Assembly (NCBI GenBank): GCA_021824055.1
Contig: JAKALV010000215.1
Location: 1 to 5,787, forward strand
Reading direction: 5' to 3'
Length of the DNA stretch: 5,787 bases
DNA from: Acidobacteriota bacterium
GTDB taxonomy: Bacteria; Acidobacteriota; Vicinamibacteria; Vicinamibacterales; SCN-69-37
The translations under genes and the position numbers were made by a program. This document shows positions 1 to 5,606 of this stretch, one piece after another (the stretch's first letter is position 1; each line of letters opens with the position of its first letter). The notes beneath the pieces are model-generated. The model saw nothing but the letters and a program-made list of their open reading frames with translations, did not search any database and was not told where the DNA came from.

Positions 1-2682
1 GCCCGCGAAGCCCGCGCCGCCGCGGCCGCCGAAGCCACCCGCGCCGCCGGCACGCGGGCCCGCCGCGCCCACCGGAATCGGCGCCGGGCTGCCATCCAGC
101 GACGTCAACTGCGAGGGGATGCTCATCGGCTGCAGATTGCCGCCGCCCGCCCCTTCCGGCAGCGGGCCGCCGCGGCCGCCGCCGCGTCCACCGCCACCGC
201 CGCCCACTTCGAGCGCCGGACCGCCCTTGATCAACACGGCGAGGGCCGTCTGATCGTAGCCGTAGAGAATCGGGCTCGCCTTGTCACCGAGCAGCGTCTT
301 CATGACGGAGCCGGGCACGTACGTGCCTTCACCGCTGGCCACGTGCACGCCCGGCGCGATGTTGTAGTCGACGAGCGACTGCGTCGTCTGCCCTTCGGTG
401 ATCAACACGCCGCCTTCCTGCACGAACTTCTGCAGTTCGGCGAAGCCGTCGCGGCCGAGGCCGCCGCGGCGATCCGCGGTGTGGTCCGGCGTGCCGACGT
501 TCGGCGTCAAGTCGGTCTTTTCGTACGGTTGCGGCGTGCCGCCCACCGGCATTTCGCCGCCGTCGATCTGGACACTGGCGCCCGGGTACAGGATCACGTC
601 GAAGCGCGCGCGCAGGTTGCCCTTGCGCACTTCGTTGTCGCCGAAGTACGTGTATGGCACGCCGAGCTTGTCGAGGCCCATGCGCGTCCAGCCTTCTTCC
701 TGCGTGTTCTGCCAGCTGTGGATGTAGCCGACGCGCGGCATGTCGAGGTCGTGCATCGGCACGTTCGGCAGGCTGTCGGTGGCCCACGCCTGCAGGCCGT
801 TCTCGCGGATCGAGGCGTCGATCGCGGCGCGATTCGCGCCCTGAATCACGAACGCGCCCGGGGCGAAGTGGTGGCCGCCCATGTCGAATGCCTGCTCGGC
901 CGCCGACATCTTCACGGCCGCGTTCTTCACGCGGAACGTCATCAGTGACGGGTCGGCGGTGTGATCCACGATGATCGTCGCGCCGGTGCCCGTGATCGAG
1001 CCGGCCGCCTTCGCGTCGGCGGTGAGCGTCGTCATCGCCTGATCGAGGATGGACTTGTCGTCCACGCGCTTCACGGTCACGTTGTAGAGCAGCGGAATGC
1101 TCCAACCCGTGTCGTCGTACGGACGCGGATTCTCGGCCGGATACCACTGCAGGCCGAGGTACATCTCCACGATGCCCTGGTAGGGCTGGTCCATGCGGAC
1201 GACGTAGTCGCCGGCGGCCACGTCCACGGCGCCGGCCTTGAAGGCCTGCGTCGCCACGCTCACGTCCGCGCCTTCATTGCGGATCAGGTTCACGATGGTC
1301 GCGACCAGGCCCTGGCCGCGCTGGCCGGCGGGAATCACGTAGGCGTAGGGCGCTTCCGTCCGGCCGCGCTCCACCGCGTGCTTCATCTTCATCCAGTAGT
1401 TCTCGAGATACTGCTGCCGGTTGCGCGCCACCGTGTTGAGCGAGAGCAGCACGCCCGACTCCTGCATGTTCACGTTCGCGCGGAGGTTCCACTTCACGTT
1501 GCCCGGGTTTGGGTTCGGGCGGTACCACTCGCGGCTCATCGCCGGCGGCGTGCTGACCTGGGCCGGGTTGGCGCCCGTATTGCCGCCGCTCTGCGTTTCG
1601 TAGAAGCGGCCGATCGAGTTGTGCGACACGCCGATCCAGAACATGTAGTTCGGGACCCAGCCGTCGTAGTAGTTGTAGGTCCACACGCCGGGCACGCCGC
1701 GCTTGGTCATTTCCAGAATGTCGTTCTGCGCCAGCAGCCACCACTCGCTCACCTGGATCGGATCCACGATCGCGTTGTACGGGCCCGTGCCCGTGGACAC
1801 GTAGAGGAGGTTCACCGATTCGTGCAGGTCGTGCAACACCTGCGGATGCAGGTCGAGGAAGGCGTGCAGCACGTTCTGCGTGAGGTTGAGGCCCTTGCCG
1901 ATGCCGTCGCGGTTGTTGTCGTGCGCGACGTACTTGCCCCAGTACACCATCGACGGCGCCGTCTCGGCGGGCGTGGCGCGCTGCGCGCGCTGGTTGTCCA
2001 CCTGCCGGTCGTGCCCGTCCACTTCGGTCGTCGGCGTAATCACCGTGATGACGTTGTTGCGGATCGTCTGGATGAACGGCGACTCTTCCACCGCGAGGCG
2101 GTAGCCGAGCTCCATCAGCATTTCCGGCGAGCCGGTTTCGCCTGAATGGATGCTGCCCGTCGCCCAGTAGATCGGCTTGCCCGTGGCGATCAGCGTCTTG
2201 GCCTGGGCGTCTGTCGTCTTGCGCGGGTCGGTGAGTTCCGCCGTGATCCGCTTGTACTTGTCGAGCGTCTTGATCGTGGCTTCGTCGGCGATGGCGCACG
2301 CGCGCGTGTCGCGGCCTTCTTCCGTCTTGCCGATCGACCAGCACTTCACGCGCGGCGACGCGGCGGCGAGCGCGTCGAGGTACCGGTAGATGTCCTTCGA
2401 ATATGTGATGTTGCCGTTCTCGCCGGGGATGTAGCCGAGCACCTTGAGCGGCGACGGCACGGTGGCGGACGCCGGCATGTGATCGATCAGATCCGTGAGG
2501 ATGCGCGTGTCGGGTGTGTTGGCGATGATGCGCTTTGTGTAGTCTTCGTCGATCTTCTGAATCGCCGCGGGCGCCGGCTTGGCTTGACGCGCCGCAAGTG
2601 CGGTGGCGCCAAGCACCACCGTGGCCGTCACGCCCAACGCGAACCATCCGCGCAGCGAACGACGAGTATTCATTGTTGTCAT
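1..2682 (-). CDS. Secreted M14-family zinc carboxypeptidase with GATase-like domain and Gly-rich tail (C-terminus beyond window)
   Basis: This frame is open for 894 codons from ATG 2682 to base 1, so the C-terminus lies outside. The start has AAGGAG six bases upstream (2694-2689); a second ATG three codons later has poorer spacing. Residues 1-31 form a signal peptide (basic TRRSLR, hydrophobic stretch, ALA near 30); the twin Arg at 7-8 only loosely fits Tat. The M14 peptidase core covers about 45-440: HSGE (H179, E182) as the HxxE zinc ligands, HDNNRD at 254-259, DLHES with H287 as probable third zinc ligand, and E362 in RFYETQ as probable catalytic Glu. A middle segment (about 441-645) leads to a GATase-like alpha/beta domain (about 649-800; EEGWTR, GNLRARFDVIL, FVQEGGVLI). 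Residues 826-894 are rich in GG and GR. All peptidase residues are present, so it should be an active exported peptidase; the substrate is unknown. It stands alone, divergent from the next gene. Confidence 0.93.
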   Translation of the reverse strand, partial: MTTMNTRRSLRGWFALGVTATVVLGATALAARQAKPAPAAIQKIDEDYTKRIIANTPDTRILTDLIDHMPASATVPSPLKVLGYIPGENGNITYSKDIYRYLDALAAASPRVKCWSIGKTEEGRDTRACAIADEATIKTLDKYKRITAELTDPRKTTDAQAKTLIATGKPIYWATGSIHSGETGSPEMLMELGYRLAVEESPFIQTIRNNVITVITPTTEVDGHDRQVDNQRAQRATPAETAPSMVYWGKYVAHDNNRDGIGKGLNLTQNVLHAFLDLHPQVLHDLHESVNLLYVSTGTGPYNAIVDPIQVSEWWLLAQNDILEMTKRGVPGVWTYNYYDGWVPNYMFWIGVSHNSIGRFYETQSGGNTGANPAQVSTPPAMSREWYRPNPNPGNVKWNLRANVNMQESGVLLSLNTVARNRQQYLENYWMKMKHAVERGRTEAPYAYVIPAGQRGQGLVATIVNLIRNEGADVSVATQAFKAGAVDVAAGDYVVRMDQPYQGIVEMYLGLQWYPAENPRPYDDTGWSIPLLYNVTVKRVDDKSILDQAMTTLTADAKAAGSITGTGATIIVDHTADPSLMTFRVKNAAVKMSAAEQAFDMGGHHFAPGAFVIQGANRAAIDASIRENGLQAWATDSLPNVPMHDLDMPRVGYIHSWQNTQEEGWTRMGLDKLGVPYTYFGDNEVRKGNLRARFDVILYPGASVQIDGGEMPVGGTPQPYEKTDLTPNVGTPDHTADRRGGLGRDGFAELQKFVQEGGVLITEGQTTQSLVDYNIAPGVHVASGEGTYVPGSVMKTLLGDKASPILYGYDQTALAVLIKGGPALEVGGGGGGRGGGRGGPLPEGAGGGNLQPMSIPSQLTSLDGSPAPIPVGAAGPRAGGAGGFGGRGGAGFAG

Positions 2683-2688
2683 TGGGGG

Positions 2689-2694
2689 CTCCTT
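2689..2694 (-). promoter_or_regulatory. Ribosome binding site of the M14 peptidase gene
   Basis: Read on the minus strand the site is AAGGAG followed by the six-base spacer CCCCCA and ATG at 2682. It decides the start in favour of the outer ATG over the in-frame ATG at 2673, which would be 15 bases away. Confidence 0.8.
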
Positions 2695-2703
2695 ACCCGG
2701 GCA

Positions 2704-2719
2704 GGGCCCGAGCGGGCCC
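2704..2719. promoter_or_regulatory. GGGCCC-gagc-GGGCCC inverted repeat in the divergent intergenic region
   Basis: Two perfect GGGCCC arms (2704-2709 and 2714-2719) are separated by four bases in the 69-bp gap between the divergent starts at 2682 and 2752. In an RNA from either direction it would form a six-pair GC hairpin just upstream of the ribosome binding site; as DNA it could be an operator. No convincing -35/-10 pair is visible on either strand in this gap, so promoters may lie inside the opposite gene's 5' end. The function is inferred only from symmetry and position. Confidence 0.45.
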
Positions 2720-2727
2720 AAACAGGC

Positions 2728-2736
2728 AAGGAAGGG
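2728..2736 (+). promoter_or_regulatory. Strong Shine-Dalgarno site that serves ATG 2741, not the annotated GTG 2752
   Basis: AAGGAAGGG ends four bases before ATG 2741, but that frame reads MGHRWI and stops at TGA 2759-2761. The long frame opens only at GTG 2752, which is 15 bases from this site and has no closer one. The short reading overlaps the GTG start, so re-initiation after a six-codon minicistron, or a small frameshift in the sequence, are both possible. Confidence 0.55.
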
Positions 2737-2751
2737 TAGCATGGGTCATCG

Positions 2752-3249
2752 GTGGATCTGATATCTGTTGAACAACGTGTCCTGGCGTCGCGCGGCGGCG
2801 CGCACGGGTCGTGGCCGTGGACGCGCAAGCTGCTCGCGAGAGCCGACGAACAGTTCGGGGGAGTATGGCGCGAGCTGGAAATCTCCGCCGAATCCGCGCT
2901 GGACATCCTGCTGCCGTCGCACGCCGGCGAACCGTGCAAGGGCGATCAACTGACGCTGGTCAGCGACGCCGGCGCCAGTGTGCGCGGGGCCGCCGACACC
3001 CTCAAACGCCTCGGCGAGGCCTACGCGCGCAACAACGCCTCCTGCGCGGAGCGCCTCGGGTTTGCCGCCGGCGCGCCGTTCTCGCACGTCGTGCTCTCAA
3101 CCGCGCCGCTCGACTGGGAAGAGTACGCGCGCGTCGCGCCGCGACCGGGCGCGTACTACTGCATCGACGGATTCCACCGGCTCGTCGCGTGGGCAGCGGC
3201 AGGGCGGTTGAAGAAAGACGCTCGCATTGGAATCTGGTTAGCTGGATAG
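2752..3249 (+). CDS. Small uncharacterised protein with ParB-like DGFHR motif
   Basis: 165 residues, no signal peptide or membrane segment, so probably cytosolic. The frame cannot extend far upstream because an in-frame TAG lies at 2737-2739; GTG 2752 is the first usable start but is poorly placed for the strong upstream RBS. Notable stretches are SAESALDILLPSHAGEP (45-61), an Ala/Arg-rich helical middle (73-105), LSTAPLDWEEYA (115-126), and the ending YYCIDGFHRLVAWAAAGRL (135-153) followed by a short beta-like IGIWLAG. D139-G140-x-H142-R143 followed by a hydrophobic helix is the pattern seen in ParB/sulfiredoxin-type folds, where it helps bind a nucleotide phosphate. From memory, the whole resembles uncharacterised actinobacterial proteins of the DUF6309 type, but I cannot verify this. 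Codon use matches its neighbours, supporting a real gene. The function is unknown. Confidence 0.75.
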   Translation: MDLISVEQRVLASRGGAHGSWPWTRKLLARADEQFGGVWRELEISAESALDILLPSHAGEPCKGDQLTLVSDAGASVRGAADTLKRLGEAYARNNASCAERLGFAAGAPFSHVVLSTAPLDWEEYARVAPRPGAYYCIDGFHRLVAWAAAGRLKKDARIGIWLAG

Positions 3250-3273
3250 CTGCGTGTCAGATCAAGATCGTTC

Positions 3274-3336
3274 AACCGTGAAGATCATAAAGAACGTAAA
3301 GGAAACTACTTAACGTTCTTCACGTCCTTCACGGTT
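3274..3336. repeat. Imperfect 24-bp-arm palindrome between convergent genes (REP-like or bidirectional terminator)
   Basis: The left arm 3274-3297 and the reverse complement of the right arm 3313-3336 agree at 20 of 24 positions, with a 15-base loop (3298-3312). The outer 10 and inner 8 pairs are perfect. Each arm is built of 9-base units of the form GTGAAGnnC. The element fills most of the gap between the stop of the plus gene (3249) and the minus gene, whose TAA (3337-3335) lies partly inside the right arm. Neither side has a T-run, so it is not a classical intrinsic terminator, though it could still stop transcription or protect 3' ends. The AT-richer makeup contrasts with the surrounding genes. 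Confidence 0.75.
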
Positions 3337-3868
3337 AATGCTTCTTGATGACCACCGGCTCTTTCCACGCGTCCGGTCTTCGCTTCCCGCCCCAGCCCCA
3401 GTAGACCGGCTCTTCCTTCTTCACCTCGACCGGCTTGACCGGCACCGCGACATACACAGGCACGTAGACCGGCTCGACGTCGGCATGGCGCGGCGCCTGC
3501 ACGTCAACCTTCTGCGTGACCGTCTGATTCACCACGACGGGCGGCGTGGCGATCGCCTCAGCGACCGGTTGCGCACGCGCCGGCTCTTCTCCCGCGCGAT
3601 CCGTGCGCCGGGCGCTTCCCGCGCGTCCCGCCGTGATCATCGCGACGATGACCGTGTCGCTCAGCCCCTGGGATTTCAAGTTGCGAATGTCGTCCGCGTT
3701 GAGCGTGAATCGCGACCCGTCGGTCTCGATGAGCGCAACCAGAACGGCATCGCTCAGCCCGGCCCGGTTGAGCTCGACCAGATCCCGAACGGAAACCGCA
3801 AACGCCTGGGACACGGCCGGCCCCAGGAGCAGGAGGAGCGCGATGATGAGCGAACGGGAGGCGCGCAT
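3335..3868 (-). CDS. Small secreted protein with duplicated 'GLSD' motif and Val/Pro/Lys-rich tail
   Basis: 177 residues from ATG 3868, chosen because it opens directly onto a classic signal peptide (MRASRS, then IIALLLLLG, cleavage near SQA or AFA at 22-24). A TTG at 3904 in the same frame has GGAG four bases upstream and would add 12 residues before the signal, which is less likely. The mature part begins with two related segments: DLVELNRAGLSDAVLVALI (29-47) and DDIRNLKSQGLSDTVIVAMI (59-78). This two-helix 'D-hydrophobic-L-x-x-x-GLSD-x-VIVALI' unit is familiar from uncharacterised exported proteins of Acidobacteriota. Residues 80-107 are Arg/Ala/Glu-rich and probably disordered; 108-177 are rich in V, P, K and Y (VEPVYVPVYVAVPVKPVEV) and end in WGWGGKRRPDAWKEP. 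No enzyme motif is seen. It is convergent with the previous gene and divergent from the next. Confidence 0.8.
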   Translation of the reverse strand: MRASRSLIIALLLLLGPAVSQAFAVSVRDLVELNRAGLSDAVLVALIETDGSRFTLNADDIRNLKSQGLSDTVIVAMITAGRAGSARRTDRAGEEPARAQPVAEAIATPPVVVNQTVTQKVDVQAPRHADVEPVYVPVYVAVPVKPVEVKKEEPVYWGWGGKRRPDAWKEPVVIKKH

Positions 3869-3934
3869 GGTGAGTCTCTTTGCAACAAGGGTGCCCGATG
3901 CCAATGTGCTCCAAATAGCCCAATCGAAGGGATT

Positions 3935-3980
3935 CTGTCCTGCGGTTTGCGCCGATAATGGGACAGTCCCCCGGTACGGG
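3935..3980. promoter_or_regulatory. Cluster of overlapping short inverted repeats in the 5' region of the operon
   Basis: GGGAC-a-GTCCC (3960-3970) is directly followed by CCCG-gta-CGGG (3970-3980). In addition CTGTCC at 3935-3940 is complementary to GGACAG at 3961-3966, so two mutually exclusive pairings exist across the candidate -10 box. The rest of the 146-bp gap between the divergent starts 3868 and 4015 shows no further structure I can support. The pattern fits either an operator or a leader with alternative folds, and I do not match it to a known riboswitch. Confidence 0.35.
3954..3959 (+). promoter_or_regulatory. Candidate -10 box (GATAAT) upstream of the glycine-zipper operon
   Basis: GATAAT matches the sigma-70 -10 consensus at five of six positions and lies about 55 bases before ATG 4015. 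No good -35 sits at 16-18 bases upstream (the bases there read near GATTCT), so the promoter would be weak, activator-dependent, or use another sigma factor. Confidence 0.3.
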
Positions 3981-3999
3981 CTTTGCTCAATAGCTGGCC

Positions 4000-4007
4000 A
4001 GGGGAGA
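4000..4007 (+). promoter_or_regulatory. Ribosome binding site of the glycine-zipper gene
   Basis: AGGGGAGA ends seven bases before ATG 4015, a good Shine-Dalgarno match that fixes the start. Confidence 0.75.
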
Positions 4008-4014
4008 CGAAGCC

Positions 4015-5016
4015 ATGAGCGGAAGACTGATCGCGGGAGGCCTGATCGGACTCGGATGCATCGCGGCAGCCGCCGGCGGCGGCTACATGGCGCTGCGTTC
4101 CAACGCGGCTGACGTGAGCCGGACTCAGGCGGCCGGCCCGGTCGAGGTCACACCCGTTCCAACACAAGCCCCCGCGGCAACAGTGGCGAACGCGCCCGCG
4201 CCACCACCGGCCGCGCCGGAACGGCCCGAGCCAGCGGCGCATGCGACACGAACCGCCGACGCCGCCGCGACGAAGGTGTCCATCCCGGATACGCCGCGCG
4301 CGACGCCGCGCACGCCGGCCCAAGCGGCGGTCACCACCGCAACCGCCACCGGCTCCGATGCGCAGGCGAGCGCGCAGAGCATGGCGCCGCCCGCTCCAGC
4401 GACGGCTCCGCCGCTGCCGGCGAGCGCCACTCCGACGCCGGCGCCGCCCGCGCCGGCCCCGGCCCCGGCGCCACCGCCGCGGTACGAAGAGGTCACTGTG
4501 ACCGCGGACTCCGTGCTCGGCCTTCAGCTCGACTCAACGATTTCCAGCGAGACCGCGCGTGTCGAGGATCGTGTCAACGCGCGGTTGTCGCGCGACGTGC
4601 TGATCAACGGCAAGGTGGCCATCGCATCGGGCGCGCGCCTGGAGGGCACGGTCACGCGCGTGGATCGCGGCGGCAAGTTCAAGGATCGCCCGCGCCTCGG
4701 CATCGCGTTCAACACGCTGGTGCTCGCTGACGGCACGCGTGTATCGATCCAGACCGACACGATCTTCCGCGAGGGCGACTCACCCGCCGGCCAGGTCAGC
4801 GCCAAGGTTGGTGGCAGCGCCATGATCGGTGCCATCGTCGGCGCCATGATCGGCGGCAAGAAGGGCGCGCTCGTCGGCACGACGGCGGGCCTTGCGGGTG
4901 GCGCCGCGGCCGTCGCGGCCGGCGACCGCGCCGAGGCCGTGCTGACGTCGGGGACGCCGTTGACGGTGCGACTGACCGCGCCGATCACCGTACTGATCGA
5001 GAGGGACTATGAGTAG
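4015..5016 (+). CDS. Membrane-anchored Pro-rich protein with C-terminal beta domain and glycine zipper (VirB10/TrbI-like layout)
   Basis: 333 residues. Residues 5-27 are a hydrophobic anchor (LIAGGLIGLGCIAAAAGGGY); C15 lacks a proper lipobox (Gly at -3), so an uncleaved inner-membrane helix is more likely than a lipoprotein. Residues 41-155 are a Pro/Ala-rich linker with about 31 prolines, ending in PAPPAPAPAPAPPP. A beta-rich domain follows (157-255: VLGLQLDSTISSETARVEDRV, DVLINGKVAIASGARLEGTV, LVLADGTRVSIQ); its 'hydrophobic-L-D-T-x-I-S-S-x-x-A-x-V...I-x-x-G-x-R-L-x-G' run recalls the TrbI/VirB10 C-terminal domain, though distantly. Residues 264-304 are a hydrophobic hairpin in which G272, 276, 280, 284, 288, 292 and 296 are spaced exactly four apart, a glycine zipper. 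The end (306-333) returns to beta-like sequence. Predicted to reach from the inner membrane across the periplasm; role unknown. It overlaps the next gene by 8 bp. Confidence 0.85.
   Translation: MSGRLIAGGLIGLGCIAAAAGGGYMALRSNAADVSRTQAAGPVEVTPVPTQAPAATVANAPAPPPAAPERPEPAAHATRTADAAATKVSIPDTPRATPRTPAQAAVTTATATGSDAQASAQSMAPPAPATAPPLPASATPTPAPPAPAPAPAPPPRYEEVTVTADSVLGLQLDSTISSETARVEDRVNARLSRDVLINGKVAIASGARLEGTVTRVDRGGKFKDRPRLGIAFNTLVLADGTRVSIQTDTIFREGDSPAGQVSAKVGGSAMIGAIVGAMIGGKKGALVGTTAGLAGGAAAVAAGDRAEAVLTSGTPLTVRLTAPITVLIERDYE
4999..5005 (+). promoter_or_regulatory. Internal ribosome binding site of the phosphatase-like gene
   Basis: GAGAGGG lies three bases before ATG 5009, inside the 3' end of the upstream gene. 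Together with the ATGAGTAG overlap (start 5009-5011, stop 5014-5016) it suggests translational coupling. Confidence 0.55.
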
Positions 5017-5524
5017 GTTGATGACGGCTGCGGCCGTCCTGGCACTGTCGACCGTCGCGTTTGCGCAGAAGGAAACCATCGAGGGCATCCGCAACTTCAC
5101 CAAGGTGGATGCCACCGTGGCGTGCGCCGGCAGCACGGAGCCGGCGGCGATGGCGGAGATCGGCAGGCGCGGGTACAAGACCGTGATCAGCCTGCGCGAA
5201 GCCTCAGAGCCCGGCGCGCTGGTGGACGAGTCGGCGAAGGCGGCGGAAGCGGCGGGCATGCGGTTCATTCATCTGCCGCTGAACTCCAGCCATCCGGACG
5301 ACGCGGTGGCGGACCGGTTCCTCGCGACGATGCGGGACACGGCGAACCAGCCCGTCTTCATCTACTGCGCGAGCGGCAGCCGGGCCGGCACGATGTGGCT
5401 GATCAAGCGGATGCTGATCGACGGCTGGCCCGAGGACAAAGCCACGGCGGAAGCCGTGATGATCGGCATGTCATCGCCCACGCTCAAGCAGTTCGCGCTC
5501 GACTACGTCGCCAGGCACAAGTGA
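5009..5524 (+). CDS. Secreted DUF442/BLH-type CX4R phosphatase-like protein
   Basis: 171 residues. Residues 1-19 are a signal peptide (MSRL, AAAVLALSTV, cleavage after AFA before Q20), placing the product in the periplasm or outside. The fold is that of small dual-specificity-type phosphatases: NFTKVDATVACAGSTEP (29-45) and the helix/strand IGRRGYKTVISLRE (51-64) match the usual 'GQP...L...GikTVInLR' opening; FIHLPLNSSHPDD (86-98) is the region that often carries the general acid; and FIYCASGSRAGTMW (117-130) is the phosphate-binding loop. The loop is C120-A-S-G-S-R125, that is CX4R, as in the DUF442 / beta-lactamase hydrolase-like group, not the CX5R of classical tyrosine phosphatases. Members of that group have been linked to phosphatase or to sulfur/persulfide chemistry, so the substrate is open. 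It is the second gene of a coupled pair and is followed by a hairpin terminator. Family placement is fairly sure, activity is not. Confidence 0.85.
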   Translation: MSRLMTAAAVLALSTVAFAQKETIEGIRNFTKVDATVACAGSTEPAAMAEIGRRGYKTVISLREASEPGALVDESAKAAEAAGMRFIHLPLNSSHPDDAVADRFLATMRDTANQPVFIYCASGSRAGTMWLIKRMLIDGWPEDKATAEAVMIGMSSPTLKQFALDYVARHK

Positions 5525-5532
5525 CGACGGCG

Positions 5533-5560
5533 GGCCGGCGGCTGTCACCAGCCGCCGGCC
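5533..5560 (+). terminator. Perfect 11-bp GC hairpin after the operon, probable terminator
   Basis: GGCCGGCGGCT (5533-5543) and AGCCGCCGGCC (5550-5560) are perfectly complementary around a six-base loop, nine bases after the stop codon at 5524. The downstream bases TGTGGTTGTG are only moderately T-rich, so termination may be partial or factor-aided, but position and stem strength fit an operon end. Confidence 0.7.
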
Positions 5561-5606
5561 TGTGGTTGTGCTAGAGCAGTTTCTAGTTCGGTGTAGTGTC
5601 GTCCAC

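Noticed and set aside
329..2647. Minus-strand open frames 329-1147 and 1274-2647 in another register
   Set aside because: Arg/Ala/Gly-rich shadow translations of the M14 gene; the true frame carries the signal peptide, zinc ligands and RBS.
961..2739. Long plus-strand open frames (961-2145, 2146-2739) and 343-948 opposite the M14 gene
   Set aside because: They lie codon-on-codon against the M14 frame and stay open only because the sense gene rarely uses TCA, TTA or CTA. The break at 2143-2145 is exactly opposite the TCA for Ser180 in HSGE, and the one at 946-948 is opposite another TCA. Their translations are Arg/His/Val-rich with no domain pattern.
2679..3281. Alternative frames over the small DGFHR gene (2811-3281 plus, 2746-3087 minus and others)
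   Set aside because: Arg-rich compositions typical of off-frame GC-rich coding DNA, without motifs; the 2752-3249 frame has balanced composition and a plausible fold pattern.
3869..4014. Possible riboswitch (for example c-di-GMP type) in the divergent gap
   Set aside because: Short motifs such as GCAAAGCC on the minus strand look suggestive, but the conserved core and stems of known classes cannot be laid out.
4125..4988. Minus-strand frames 4125-4496 and 4524-4988
   Set aside because: Shadows of the Pro/Ala linker and glycine-zipper segments; Gly/Ala low complexity mirrors the sense strand.
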